From NCBI GenBank assembly GCA_964470965.1, contig CAYYIS010000018.1, positions 1-64,000 on the forward strand: a stretch of DNA of 64,000 nucleotides, given 5' to 3'. A program made the position numbers and the translations under genes. This DNA comes from CAYYIS01 sp964470965 (GTDB taxonomy: Bacteria; JAAXHH01; JABIQT01). The notes beneath the pieces are model-generated. The model was not told the DNA's origin, did no database searches, and saw only the letters and a list, made by a program, of their open reading frames with translations. Positions 17,977 to 27,863 of this stretch are shown here, in pieces; positions within the stretch are counted from its first letter, which is position 1; each line of letters starts with the position of its first letter.

Positions 17977-18423
17977 TCAAACTGAATTCCATGCTGCTCT
18001 TTTGAACTCGGTAAAGCGAAGATATACAATCCAAAGACCGGGCAATGTGACACCAGCCGTAGACACGATATCCCACATCGTATGATACCCCTGATAGACA
18101 AGAAGAATATTGTACAGGCACATCGATCCTGCCAGTAAAGGGGCAAACGGTTTACAGAAGAAGACAAGATAACAGAAGAGGACCAGAGCCAATGCTGCAT
18201 GGGTACTATAGTCCAGACCGAATCGCGGCCAAATGACCAGCACCGCATCCAAATACATCAATAAATATACGAGCAGGACCGATAAAACCAGCACTTTTGT
18301 CTGGAGGATGGCATAAGGTGCGCCGGCATTTCGAAATCTTTTAATCAGTGACCACAGCGCCAGCAGGGCTAGAATCGGGATATAAGCGTCCGCGACGATA
18401 TCCCATTGGTCATAAGTAAGCAT
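17977..18423 (-). CDS. Small polytopic membrane protein
   Basis: 148 residues with about five hydrophobic helices. Helix ends carry DYSTHAALAL and later QGYHTMWDIVS, a His-x4-Asp spacing reminiscent of PAP2-like phosphatases, though the full PAP2 signature is not seen. It precedes the dienelactone hydrolase gene by 15 bp on the same strand, so they are likely co-expressed. Function unknown. Confidence 0.6.
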   Translation of the reverse strand: MLTYDQWDIVADAYIPILALLALWSLIKRFRNAGAPYAILQTKVLVLSVLLVYLLMYLDAVLVIWPRFGLDYSTHAALALVLFCYLVFFCKPFAPLLAGSMCLYNILLVYQGYHTMWDIVSTAGVTLPGLWIVYLRFTEFKRAAWNSV

Positions 18424-19107
18424 GGAGACCTAACCTTTACTGCGGGCCTGGCATGGGATCGACACGGCGGCGGTTGACAGCTTCGGCAACATGCCCGGGA
18501 CCGTGGCTTCAATAGCGTATCCCGCGGCACTGCATCGGTGAAGGCGACCACGGCCACCACGATCATCAGATCCACCTTAGAACCATCTACGGCTGCTCCG
18601 ACAACCTAAACCCTACGGCCGGAACAAAGTATTTAACCGATAGGTCCGTCACATCGGCCTCACGGGCTCTTATTGCGGAATTCCGATCAATTGCGATCCA
18701 TGATTCAGTTGCGATCACATTGCGTTCTCGTACGCGCCTGGACGCATCCGTCTAGAGAAAGTGGGGTCGGAGTCGAAGTTACAGGCCGAAGTGTGAACTG
18801 CGGACGGGATCTCACGAACTGAAGGGAGGCAAAAATGTATTTACTCAACCGCCACCTTCGTCATCCCTAAGAAAACCGGAGACCGGTGCCTTTCTTTCCA
18901 CCATCATTGAAGACACGCGATCCCGGACTTCATCGGCTAGACTGGCCCGGCGTCAGGTGGGGGATTTTCGTGAGGACACGGCCGGTTAGAGCATCCCGGG
19001 TAACTTGGCAATAGGATTCCCATCCCACTACATCTACCCGACAGAAACATTGAATGCCTGCCTCCGGGACATTGTGACAAGGATTGGGACGGACGAATGG
19101 AACCGGT
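18424..19107. other. Long intergenic stretch, possible decayed sequence
   Basis: About 680 bp without a supported gene. GGGAGG precedes an ATG at 18835, but that frame stops after 11 codons. Short frames up to 19110 on the plus strand read like fragments of coding sequence broken by stops. TTGCGATC occurs twice near 18690 and 18710. I cannot name an ancestor. Confidence 0.4.
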
Positions 19108-19641
19108 TTAGTTGATGTTCAGTCCAAGAGAACCGTAGACGACAAACGAGCTTTTGCCACCGAAAACCCGGAGGTACCGGGGCTCCACGCCGATCCGAAA
19201 CGAACCTATGGGTATGGCCACGAGTAGGCCCGGACCAAATAGGACTTTGTTGTCAGTGAGTTTGCTGACCACGGAGCCCCCGGTTAGGGTCTTTGTTGAC
19301 TGACTCGCCACCCCCAACCAACCCACGGACCGAATTATAATCGGCTTTGTAATGAACGCAGAACCGAACTCAAGGCCGAACAGTAATTGTCCATTTTCCG
19401 TGACATTAAGTCCTTCGGAGCGTTCCTCACCGGTATGATAGACACCTCTGGCGCCTACAAAAAGATTCTTCTTTCCGGTCGGCAGATAAAATCCCACGCT
19501 GCCGCCGAACCCGAATCCATATTCATCTTCAGAAGCTGTTCCTGCGATGCCTCGCACAACAAGTTGGGCTGATGCGTCGGAGGTAGAGAGGCCGGTTAAG
19601 ACGGCAACGGTGGCTGCAACGATACATACGCGGGTAAACAT
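19108..19641 (-). CDS. Secreted outer-membrane beta-barrel-like protein
   Basis: 177 residues with a clear signal peptide (cut near DASAQ). The mature part alternates Gly/aromatic strands (YGFGFGGSVGFYL, VYGSLGLNIN) as in small OmpA/OmpW-like barrels. It begins 12 bp after the amidohydrolase-like gene. No family name can be given. Confidence 0.62.
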   Translation of the reverse strand: MFTRVCIVAATVAVLTGLSTSDASAQLVVRGIAGTASEDEYGFGFGGSVGFYLPTGKKNLFVGARGVYHTGEERSEGLNVTENGQLLFGLEFGSAFITKPIIIRSVGWLGVASQSTKTLTGGSVVSKLTDNKVLFGPGLLVAIPIGSFRIGVEPRYLRVFGGKSSFVVYGSLGLNIN

Positions 19642-19653
19642 AGATATGGCTCC

Positions 19654-20415
19654 TTAAAGTTTGTTGAAACAAAACATCCGACTCGCATTGCCCCCCAGTA
19701 TCGCCTCCGCATCTTCTTCCGCCAGGTCGTTAACCACACGTGCCATGGCGGCATGGGGGACGAACAGAGGGGCATGTGAACCGAACAACAATTTATGCGT
19801 CAGACCTTCCCGTACCATGGACAGCAGAGCGTCCATACCGTCAGCCTGCGATACGTCTGCGTACAGGTTCGGCAGCGTGAGCAGACGGGCTCGTAAAGAG
19901 CGTATCGCGGCAGTCGTCGGACCGCCGGCGATGACCGTCAGATCCGGATGGCGTTCCGCGAGATCCGCAATGTGTTCCGCGGGAACATCTTCTGTCCTGG
20001 CCAGCGGATGTTGATGGCGAGGATCGTCGATGCGGGTCTGAACGATGACCCCGATTTTCTGCTCCGCAAGGACACCGCACAGGGTGTCGGCCTCGGTCAG
20101 ATTGTACGCAGCATATCCCGGCAATAGTTTAACTAGGCCAAACCGCGACTGGGCACGCGTCTGTTCCAGCTCGTCGCGCCAGGTGGGCAGAGTAGGGTCG
20201 AGTACCGGTACCGGGAGGATATCCGGGAACTGTGAAGCTGCCTCGTAAACAATGTGATTGTACCGATGCTGGTTCGGGCACCAGGCTCCATCGAGCGGGG
20301 ACAGGCAGATACGATCTATCCTGCACGCAGTCAGCGACTCACGGACGGTGATTATGTCACCTTTCACGGGATGAGTATTCCAGTGACCGGTCCAGGCATT
20401 AATATCGATTAACAT
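19654..20415 (-). CDS. Amidohydrolase-related protein with degraded first metal motif
   Basis: 253 residues with the strand/loop pattern of amidohydrolase 2 proteins (VIAGGPTTAAIRSL, LLFGSHAPLF, GGNASRMF). The first motif, normally D-x-H-x-H, reads DINAWTG, with both histidines absent, and GSDAP near the end reads GSHAP. A normal metal site therefore seems lost. It may be a metal-independent lactonase-like or non-catalytic member. The intact amidohydrolase at 20905-21708 lies upstream on the same strand. Confidence 0.7.
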   Translation of the reverse strand: MLIDINAWTGHWNTHPVKGDIITVRESLTACRIDRICLSPLDGAWCPNQHRYNHIVYEAASQFPDILPVPVLDPTLPTWRDELEQTRAQSRFGLVKLLPGYAAYNLTEADTLCGVLAEQKIGVIVQTRIDDPRHQHPLARTEDVPAEHIADLAERHPDLTVIAGGPTTAAIRSLRARLLTLPNLYADVSQADGMDALLSMVREGLTHKLLFGSHAPLFVPHAAMARVVNDLAEEDAEAILGGNASRMFCFNKL

Positions 20416-20904
20416 ACTAGCTTGTTATGTTGTGACAACTATTTATTGAGTGTCAGTCCAGCGTGACAATTCGACCGGTGGCCAAAGTACTCGTATCAAA
20501 CGTAACCATTTACCGACACGTTAGATCCTGAATTCTCTGTGCCCGTCCTGGCTACTACATTAACACTAACAACAGGCTTTGCAAAGGGATTTATCGTTGG
20601 CCCAGTCCCTGGCCCAGGAGCCGACAGGCGCGATACGAACCTATTCGACTGGATACACCACAGTGACCGGAACCCTTCGTTGCCCACCTGATCACTGACC
20701 ATCCCTTACAGGGTATCATCGCCCGGCGGGTGTGTGAGTCTCCCCATGTCCGGCCCAGGCTCATCCATCGGAAATAAACCCTGTAGCTCGCCCACTTCCG
20801 CGTGATTACCACATGGGGATGGCGAATTGCATATCGGTAGACCCTGAGAACGGGTACCAGGAAAAACAGCCTGACAACATTACCCGAACCAGGCAATTCC
20901 GAAG
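20416..20904. other. Intergenic, possible remnant coding sequence on the minus strand
   Basis: About 490 bp. One minus-strand frame stays open over about 20500-20880 except for a TAA near 20709 and has ordinary amino-acid composition, but no motif is recognised. It may be a degraded gene. Nothing else is seen. Confidence 0.35.
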
Positions 20905-21708
20905 TTACACCGCCCAGGAAGGCAACAGTCGGACTGCGTTCTCCCACAGTATGGACCGCTTTACCTTATCCGGCAGGTCCGCCCCCAGTGTTTTCCCCAG
21001 CGCGACACCGAAATGCCTGATCGGCGCATCAGAGCCATTTACCACCCGGTGCGGTCCCAGCCTGGCGACGGCCGCCTCCACCATACCGGATTCCGGATCA
21101 CCGCCGGAGGTATCTACCACCACATTGGGCGTTGACACAATCGCTTCTAATCCCCGCATGCCGGCACCATTTAAATGCGCCATGATGATACGGGACTGTG
21201 GGTGCCGTCTAGCAAGATTCGCTACATCTTCCGGAGTAGACTCGCCGGGCAGGTTGCCTGTGGTTTTCAGCCAGGCATGCTGCAATACCGGTACATCGTG
21301 GTCGATAGCAGCTTGCATAATTGGATCAAGCCCGGGATCCGTAGCCTTTCGCGCCACCCAGAGTTTAACACCCGCCATCCGAGCTCCGCCCACACATCGC
21401 TGGATTTCAGCCACCGCTTGCTCCGGCACCGCCGGAGTCACGTAGCAGAACGGTATGAAAACCTCCGGCGCCGAATCGCGCATGGCCAGGACATAGTCAT
21501 TCGCCTGCACGCACTGATCATGCGTGGGTTCATAGGGGGTGGACGTATAGAGGGAAAATACTACCATCTTCGTGATGCCCGACCGCTTCCCGGCCTCGAT
21601 CAACCGCCGTGCATCTTCTTGCGCCGACGTAATGCCATTACCGCCGAAACAGGCAAGGGGGTGGACGTGGATATCGATTACAGGGTGGGAGGGAAGGAAC
21701 TGGTTCAT
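20905..21708 (-). CDS. Amidohydrolase 2 family protein
   Basis: 267 residues with intact metal motifs: IDIHVHP, a mid-protein LQHAW, IMAHLNGAG and NGSDAPIRH. This set fits the ACMSD/2-pyrone-dicarboxylate-lactonase-like group, which hydrolyses or decarboxylates acids. No signal peptide. The degenerate paralogue-like gene downstream (19654) makes a heterodimer or divergence worth considering, but sequence similarity between the two is low by eye. Confidence 0.82.
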   Translation of the reverse strand: MNQFLPSHPVIDIHVHPLACFGGNGITSAQEDARRLIEAGKRSGITKMVVFSLYTSTPYEPTHDQCVQANDYVLAMRDSAPEVFIPFCYVTPAVPEQAVAEIQRCVGGARMAGVKLWVARKATDPGLDPIMQAAIDHDVPVLQHAWLKTTGNLPGESTPEDVANLARRHPQSRIIMAHLNGAGMRGLEAIVSTPNVVVDTSGGDPESGMVEAAVARLGPHRVVNGSDAPIRHFGVALGKTLGADLPDKVKRSILWENAVRLLPSWAV

Positions 21709-21808
21709 TGACTGACCTGCTGCTCTTTAACGCCAGGAGCATTTCCACAGCTCGTCGGCGAGAAGTCCTTTAATTTAAAATGAAACAGGAACCAATGAGC
21801 CAAATATC

Positions 21809-22816
21809 TCACGCCGCGCCAAGTGCTTCTCTTGCGGCAAGTGTTGTTTCTCGCACCTGCCCCAAAGATCCCATACCGAACATGGCGGCGGCGGCACCCA
21901 TTTCGTTGTATACGAAATCGAAGGCTTTATGGCCCAGGTAACGACCGCCGGCCATGGGTTTTATGGCGATTACGGGTTTATCGACGTTGCGGATAGCGTC
22001 CAGCGCTATGTCCCGGGTTGGAAACATGAAGGTCCCGGGTTTGTTAATGGTAGTCAAATAGCCATCCACCGGGATGTTTTCTTCCTCCAGGAGCGGGATC
22101 GTGACGCCGGCATGGTGGACACTGGTAATGACTGTCCCGAAACGCCTTTTCAGAAAGGAGATATAGTCTCTGATGAGGTCGAACCGGCCAGTCATAGCCA
22201 AAAGGTCTATTTCGGCTCCGGGGTCTGCGATTAGAATATCGCATCCTTCAAAGAAGCCCAGGTGTCGTTCCAGAATCCCGTAGTCTATCTCGAAACGGGC
22301 GGCATCTTCTGATGAGTAAGGCGCCACGGTTTTCGGGGTGACCATGTTGTCGTAGGACCCACCCAGCACATACCGGACGATATCGTCCTTCTGCATCCGC
22401 TCCCGGAACGAATGTCCTCCTACTTTTTCATCACAGGCATAAAATGTAGCATGGGCCCGGTCGGAATACGCCACGATCTCGCCGTCCAGAACCACAGGAA
22501 TCAGGATGTATGCCACCATACCGATCCGAGTATCCGTGTCCTGTTCCGCCTCCCGTATCGCTTGCAGGTGCATCCTGTCCAGTTCAGCATTCATATGATC
22601 CACCTGCACCGCCGTCACCCCGGACTCACGAACTGCGCACCCGATCACCTCGGCCACCTTTCCAACCCGGTCAAACGCCCGCGCATTCTCCTCATCCCGT
22701 GCCTTATCCTGGTACGAACACCCATCATAAGGATGAATCCCCATTATCAATCTCGGAATTTCCACATCACCCACAATGGTCGTGGGTACCCCGCAACCTT
22801 CCAAGTAGGTCTTCAT
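21809..22816 (-). CDS. Uncharacterised TIM-barrel-like protein (aldo/keto-reductase-like C terminus)
   Basis: About 335 residues; ATG 22816 or GTG 22819. Strands and Gly-rich turns alternate through the length. Near the end KPMAGGRYL and MFGMGSLGQVRETT recall the cofactor end of aldo/keto reductases, but the N-terminal Asp-Tyr-Lys-His residues of that family are not found. His and Asp residues (GIHPYDG, QVDHMNAE, SVHHAGV) could bind a metal. It starts 28 bp after the substrate-binding-protein gene ends. I do not recognise a named family. Confidence 0.6.
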   Translation of the reverse strand: MKTYLEGCGVPTTIVGDVEIPRLIMGIHPYDGCSYQDKARDEENARAFDRVGKVAEVIGCAVRESGVTAVQVDHMNAELDRMHLQAIREAEQDTDTRIGMVAYILIPVVLDGEIVAYSDRAHATFYACDEKVGGHSFRERMQKDDIVRYVLGGSYDNMVTPKTVAPYSSEDAARFEIDYGILERHLGFFEGCDILIADPGAEIDLLAMTGRFDLIRDYISFLKRRFGTVITSVHHAGVTIPLLEEENIPVDGYLTTINKPGTFMFPTRDIALDAIRNVDKPVIAIKPMAGGRYLGHKAFDFVYNEMGAAAAMFGMGSLGQVRETTLAAREALGAA

Positions 22817-22843
22817 CACGCACCATCCCGGTAAACCAATGGA

Positions 22844-24514
22844 TCAATGCCGTTTAATGTATAAATCCGTTATCGTGGTATTGTCTATGAAGAACGGTTC
22901 CTGTCCTATTGAATCTTTCTTCCAGCCACCGAGCCAGGGCTTTCGAAGCTGAAGCACATAATCGTGAAAAACAAACACGCCTCCGGCGTCCTCCACCAGA
23001 AGTCGTTCCGCATCCGTATACATCTTCCGGCGTCTGTCTGTGTCGGTTTCTCGGGCGGCTTCTTCTATCAGGCGATCGAATTCGATACTGGTCCAGTCGT
23101 GGCGTCCGGCACCTTTGGCCTGTGTCTGCCACACCATGCCGAGCAGGTTGTGCTGGTCCGGAAAGTCATACTGAAACGGGATGAGGCTGAAGGGCACCTC
23201 GAACTGAAGCATCTTTTCGTTATAGGACCGGGCCTCCATATTGCGGACACTGACGTTGATGTTCAAATGTTCCTTCAACATCGCAGCGATCGCCTCGGAT
23301 GCCATGATCCGGTGGGGTAATTCACCTCGAAGCCATATTTCAGTCGCCGGAAACCCTCGTCCACCGGGATAGCCAGCACTCGCCAGAAGTCGCCTGGCCT
23401 CGGTCACGTCGAAGCGCTGGGCATTCTTGAGCTGGTCTCCGGCGTACCCCGGAAATCCGGGTGGGATCATGGTATAGGCCGGCAAGGCGTTGCCTCTGAG
23501 CACCACGTTGCACAGTGCATCCCGATCGATGGCATGGCCAATGGCCCGCCGGATACGACGATCACTGAAAAGACCCTCGCGCGTCCGAAAATACAGATAC
23601 AGGGCGTTGAAATCCATGTACCGATGAAACTCCCGGCTCAGCTCCGGGTCGTTTTCGATGCGGTTCAGATCCCGCACATCCACCTGGGCGAGATCAAGCT
23701 CGTCGTTCTCGTACGGCAACAGTCCACTGGCCATCTGATTCTGGAAAAAAACCGACTTGATTTCTGTTAAGTAACCCTTGTTCGGCCCGTTGTACATGGG
23801 GTCCAGTTCAAACATCAGATGCTGCCCGGATCGCCATTCACCGACTTTGTAGGATGAGTTACTGATAACATTCACATCCTTTGCCCAGTGGTCCCCATAT
23901 TTGTCCACCTGCCAACGGGGAACAGGATTAGAGGTAAAGAAGGCCGCGATCATAGGCAAATACGGACACGGACCTTCGGTCTCAATAACCAGAGTCAAGT
24001 CGTCTGTTGCCTTGACACCGACCGATTCGGGATCATTGGTCTGGCCCGTGTTGAACGCCTGCGCCCCTTTGATGTCATAGTAGAAAAATGCATACGACGC
24101 AGCTGTAGAGGGGTCAAACATTCTTTTAAAAGCATATTCGAAATCCTGGGCAGTCACTGGACGACCGTCGCTCCACTTTCCTTCCGGTCGCATATGAAAC
24201 GTCCACCGGGTCTGATCATCGGACGCCTCCCATGATTCCGCCGCTCCCGGAATAACCCGGTTGTTGTAATCGAGCATGGTCAGCCGTTCGAACAGAAACA
24301 CGATGCCGCCGACCTCATAGATGGCCACTCCGATGTCCAGGTTCGTCGGTTCCGCGTTCATAAACCGGAACACCTGCTGGCCGGACGGTGCAGCATCCGT
24401 TGGCATGATTCTTCCAACCGCATTGCGGATCTGCGCTTCTGGATCGCTGAACAGACCAGAGAGGTGCAGGCCGAAAACCATCACAGCCACTGTCCAGAAA
24501 AACGTGCGTTGCAT
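22844..24514 (-). CDS. Peptide/oligosaccharide ABC transporter substrate-binding protein (family 5)
   Basis: About 556 residues from ATG 24514, backed by GGAG 5 nt upstream. Signal peptide at the N terminus, then the SBP family 5 hallmarks FRFMNAEPTNLDIG, GAAESWEASDD, F-x-MRPEGKWSDGRPVTAQD-F and RRAIGHAIDR. Such proteins deliver oligopeptides, opines or oligosaccharides to an inner-membrane permease. No permease or ATPase gene is near, so it is an orphan receptor. Confidence 0.9.
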   Translation of the reverse strand: MQRTFFWTVAVMVFGLHLSGLFSDPEAQIRNAVGRIMPTDAAPSGQQVFRFMNAEPTNLDIGVAIYEVGGIVFLFERLTMLDYNNRVIPGAAESWEASDDQTRWTFHMRPEGKWSDGRPVTAQDFEYAFKRMFDPSTAASYAFFYYDIKGAQAFNTGQTNDPESVGVKATDDLTLVIETEGPCPYLPMIAAFFTSNPVPRWQVDKYGDHWAKDVNVISNSSYKVGEWRSGQHLMFELDPMYNGPNKGYLTEIKSVFFQNQMASGLLPYENDELDLAQVDVRDLNRIENDPELSREFHRYMDFNALYLYFRTREGLFSDRRIRRAIGHAIDRDALCNVVLRGNALPAYTMIPPGFPGYAGDQLKNAQRFDVTEARRLLASAGYPGGRGFPATEIWLRGELPHRIMASEAIAAMLKEHLNINVSVRNMEARSYNEKMLQFEVPFSLIPFQYDFPDQHNLLGMVWQTQAKGAGRHDWTSIEFDRLIEEAARETDTDRRRKMYTDAERLLVEDAGGVFVFHDYVLQLRKPWLGGWKKDSIGQEPFFIDNTTITDLYIKRH

Positions 24515-24609
24515 AGCAACTCCGGGAATCAAAAAACTGCTCCACCCTTCGGATTCATTGCCGTCAGTCTCCCCTATGCTTTGAGGCGAGGGATTGGCAG
24601 GCAGGCGCT

Positions 24610-25569
24610 TTAGGTTCTTAAATCCAGCCAGTCCATTTCCGCCTGCGTCAGTTCAAGGGACAGGACCTCAAGGTTCGCATCGCATTCTGCACGACTGCGT
24701 GCGCCGACCAGGGCAAATATATTGAGCGGTTGATTCAGAACATATGCGAGCGCTACCTGCGGGACGGTCAGGCTTTTGTCGGCCGCTAGTTTCTCCACCC
24801 GGTCTAGCCGATCGAAATTATCGGGTGTGCAGTAGGCGCGAATGGAGCTTTCGTCGAACTGATCTTTAACTTCTTCGAAATTTGCCCGCGTCAGGCGGCC
24901 TGAAAAAAAACCGTTGGCGATACTGGACCAGGTAAACAGCGGCATTTGACTTTCCTCATACCATGAGCGCACCCCGGCATTTTCCGGTCCGCTTATGGTG
25001 ATGCACTCCGACCACGGCGGTTCGGCCTGTTCCGCCAGGCTGAAGTTGGGACTGCTCACTGCAAACGGCTGTAAACCGTTGGCTTCCGCGTACGCGTTCG
25101 CTTCCTGTAAACGCTCGTGGGACCAGTTGGATCCGCCGATTTTTCCGATTTTTCCCGCCTGAATGTGCTCGTTGAGAACCTCCACTATGGGGCCTACAGG
25201 AACAGAAGGATCATCCCGGTGCAAGACATAGATGTCTATGTAATCTACTTGAAACCGGGCCAGGGAATCGTGCAGATCGGCCGTGACATCGAACGGCGTC
25301 ACCCGGCGTCGGTCGGCATTGTGATGCGCGCCTTTTCCCAGGAGCACCACCCTGTCCCGATTCCCCCGTTCCTTCATCCATCTTCCCAGGATCCGTTCGG
25401 GATCTCCACCACCGTAAATATGTCCGGTATCAAATGCGGTAATCCCGTTATCATAAACCGCATCCAGTAATTTGAAGCTCCATTCTTCTTCTTCCGACGT
25501 CAGCATAATGGTCCCGTGCACCAGCCGGGAGATCGGTTTGTCGATACCATCGATGTTACCGTATTGCAT
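24610..25569 (-). CDS. Aldo/keto reductase
   Basis: 319 residues. The catalytic tetrad is visible: FDTGHIYGGG (Asp, Tyr), GKGAHH (Lys) and VLHRDDP (His). LVGARSRAE at the C terminus binds NADP(H). Closest in layout to the YdhF/Tas group. It starts about 45 bp after the M20-like gene ends, same strand, and lies in a run of catabolic genes. Confidence 0.88.
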   Translation of the reverse strand: MQYGNIDGIDKPISRLVHGTIMLTSEEEEWSFKLLDAVYDNGITAFDTGHIYGGGDPERILGRWMKERGNRDRVVLLGKGAHHNADRRRVTPFDVTADLHDSLARFQVDYIDIYVLHRDDPSVPVGPIVEVLNEHIQAGKIGKIGGSNWSHERLQEANAYAEANGLQPFAVSSPNFSLAEQAEPPWSECITISGPENAGVRSWYEESQMPLFTWSSIANGFFSGRLTRANFEEVKDQFDESSIRAYCTPDNFDRLDRVEKLAADKSLTVPQVALAYVLNQPLNIFALVGARSRAECDANLEVLSLELTQAEMDWLDLRT

Positions 25570-25614
25570 TTAGGGTTACTCCTTATCTAGTTTTTTACAC
25601 ACAACGTGATACTG

Positions 25615-26862
25615 CTATTCCGTCTTTGCGCCGCCGACCGTCGCCGACAGGAGAACCACATGTTTCGCCGTACGGATCATAACGGGAATATCAGCCCATT
25701 CATCCGGGAAACCGCGCCGCCCGCCCCTGGAACCGCCCAGGCCAATAGCGGACGTCCCACCGCCGATGGCGACATTCATATTGGACGATCCCATGTTAGA
25801 CACGCGCGGTTCATAGCCTAGGTGTTTGGATATCGCTTCAGCCGAGGTGACCAGCACTGATTCCCTTGCGCCAGGTATCTGGCCGCCGGGAGTGAGATGA
25901 AATGGTTCCATGCGGAGTGCTATCTGGGTTTCTTCGGACACCCCGTCTAAAACACCCCTTACATCCTCCTCCATCTCAGCCACGATATTCCCGTCCAGAG
26001 AACGAAGATCGAGAGAGAACCAGCCGGTTTCCGGTTTGTGATTGTACACCCTACCGCTGTTCAGAATAGATACGTTGATCACCGTCCGCTGGCTTTTGTG
26101 CCTTTCGGGATGCGGCAGTTGCAGGATTCGGTCTACCGCACGCCCGATGCCCTGGTTCACGTTGGGCAGCCCGCCGCCAAGCGAGTGGCCGGGAGGTCCT
26201 TCGGCGACCACACGCCACCAGTGAATTACGATAGCGCCGTAACTAATGCTGCGGCCATCTCCAAGGATGTCCACAAAACCAACGGCCCGGTCACGATAGG
26301 TCTCGTAGACTCTTTTCATCCCAACAAGGCCGGTTTCTTCCTGCGCTACAGCGGCAAACACCAGGTCGTGTTCCGGCACTACGTTCGCTTTCTTTAACGC
26401 GGTCGCAGCAGCCAGCATCGCGGCAGTGACCAGGGAGGTGTTGGTACCCGGTCCAACCACTTGATCGCCTTCGATCTTCGGCGGCTGGCCCGAAGCTTTC
26501 TGATGTTGGGCAACCGTGGCCAGATCGTCGAGTGTGGCGATAAACACGAGCGAACGTCCGGAACGCCCCGGAATCACACCTATGGCATTGGGCGTGCCGT
26601 CCACCGCAACGTTTGACAGTCCCATGGCCCGCATACGTTCCGCCACCGCGGTCGCCCGTTCGTGTTCCTGTCCCGATGGCGAGATGATACCGCCGATTTC
26701 CACGAGTGACTTTGCCGTGGCATCCGCCCCCTCATCTACGTACCGCAGAGCAGTCTGAACACCGTTGTCCTTGAGCGCATCGCTAAGTGAAATTTGAGCA
26801 TTCACCAACGAAGTGTTCATAATGAATATGATTAACAGTGTAGCAAAGCGTATTCGAATCAT
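25615..26862 (-). CDS. Secreted M20-like peptidase homologue with degraded metal site
   Basis: 415 residues from ATG 26862; frames extending to 26994 run into the Gfo gene and are rejected. A signal peptide ends near LVNAQ. The fold follows M20 exopeptidases: SPSGQEHERAT, the catalytic AQEETGLVG (Glu175-Glu176) and GPPGHS (His226) of the dimerisation-domain border. However the first metal motif H-x-D reads ATLDDLA (Thr110), the bridging Asp position reads GPGTNTS, and the last His region reads GGRRGFPDEW. Three metal ligands seem lost, so hydrolysis by the normal two-zinc route is doubtful. Confidence 0.75.
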   Translation of the reverse strand: MIRIRFATLLIIFIMNTSLVNAQISLSDALKDNGVQTALRYVDEGADATAKSLVEIGGIISPSGQEHERATAVAERMRAMGLSNVAVDGTPNAIGVIPGRSGRSLVFIATLDDLATVAQHQKASGQPPKIEGDQVVGPGTNTSLVTAAMLAAATALKKANVVPEHDLVFAAVAQEETGLVGMKRVYETYRDRAVGFVDILGDGRSISYGAIVIHWWRVVAEGPPGHSLGGGLPNVNQGIGRAVDRILQLPHPERHKSQRTVINVSILNSGRVYNHKPETGWFSLDLRSLDGNIVAEMEEDVRGVLDGVSEETQIALRMEPFHLTPGGQIPGARESVLVTSAEAISKHLGYEPRVSNMGSSNMNVAIGGGTSAIGLGGSRGGRRGFPDEWADIPVMIRTAKHVVLLSATVGGAKTE

Positions 26863-26876
26863 GGAATAATCCTTTG

Positions 26877-27863
26877 TCAATCCGCCGGATAGCGCAGACC
26901 CCAGTGGGCGCGAATACTGTCCAGCGTGCGCATAATGCCCAATGTTTCTTCCAGTGGCATGGTTTCGTTTTCCAGTAGACCTGCCCTGAGACACCTGCCT
27001 ACATCGGCGGCCTCGTAGTTGTAACCGTTGCCTTCGAACGGTAACTCCGTCCGCACAAGATCTTTTCCATTAACCGAGAGCGTTGCGCTCGCTGCCTTCC
27101 AGAACGGCGATTCGATGCGGATAGAGCCTTCCGTGCCCATGATCGTCGCTTCCATGGGTGTATTGGTTCGCACCGCGCAGTAGAGAATTGCGATCTGACC
27201 GCTGTCATATCCCAGGACCATGGCACCCTGTTCATCGACACCGGTGTCCCCGATATCCGCGAGTCCCGAGATCCGGGACGGCTGCTCGGCGAACACCAGC
27301 GAAGCCAGGGAAACAGGATAAATGCCCACATCAAGGAGCCCACCGCCGCCCAGGGAAGGATTAAACAGGCGACCGTCCGGATTGACATTCGCCCGGAATC
27401 CGAAGTCCGCCGCCAGCATTCTCACCTCACCGATGGCGCCATGGGACAGCCATTGCCTCACCTGAACGAGCGCGGGAAGAAACCTCGTCCACATGGCCTC
27501 CATAAGGAAGATGCCACGCTCCCGCGCACAAGCTACGATCTTCTCCGCCTCACCGATATTAATCGCAAACGGCTTCTCACAGAGCACTGCTTTTCCCGCC
27601 TCGAGGCAGAGAATACTGTTCTCCTTATGATACGAATGCGGTGTGGCGACATAGATAGCGTCTACTTCCTTATCACCCGCCAGAGCATCGTAACTGGCAT
27701 GACGCCTGGCAATATTGAATCGGTCGCCAAACACGTCCGCCGTCCCCTTTGTCCTCGATCCCACTGCCACGAGCTGCGCATCTTCTACAGACTGCAGTCC
27801 CGCAGCAAAACTTCCCGCGATATTTCCGGTTCCTAGTATTCCCCACCGGATAGGTTCTGTCAT
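26877..27863 (-). CDS. Gfo/Idh/MocA family oxidoreductase
   Basis: 328 residues. Rossmann motif GILGTGNIAGSF at the N terminus, then CEKPFAIN with the family Lys, and a C-terminal alpha/beta domain with GGGGLLDVGIYP. Best match in layout is dimeric dihydrodiol/glucose-fructose dehydrogenase-like members acting on sugars or cyclitols with NAD(P). It ends 14 bp before the M20-like gene. Confidence 0.9.
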   Translation of the reverse strand: MTEPIRWGILGTGNIAGSFAAGLQSVEDAQLVAVGSRTKGTADVFGDRFNIARRHASYDALAGDKEVDAIYVATPHSYHKENSILCLEAGKAVLCEKPFAINIGEAEKIVACARERGIFLMEAMWTRFLPALVQVRQWLSHGAIGEVRMLAADFGFRANVNPDGRLFNPSLGGGGLLDVGIYPVSLASLVFAEQPSRISGLADIGDTGVDEQGAMVLGYDSGQIAILYCAVRTNTPMEATIMGTEGSIRIESPFWKAASATLSVNGKDLVRTELPFEGNGYNYEAADVGRCLRAGLLENETMPLEETLGIMRTLDSIRAHWGLRYPAD

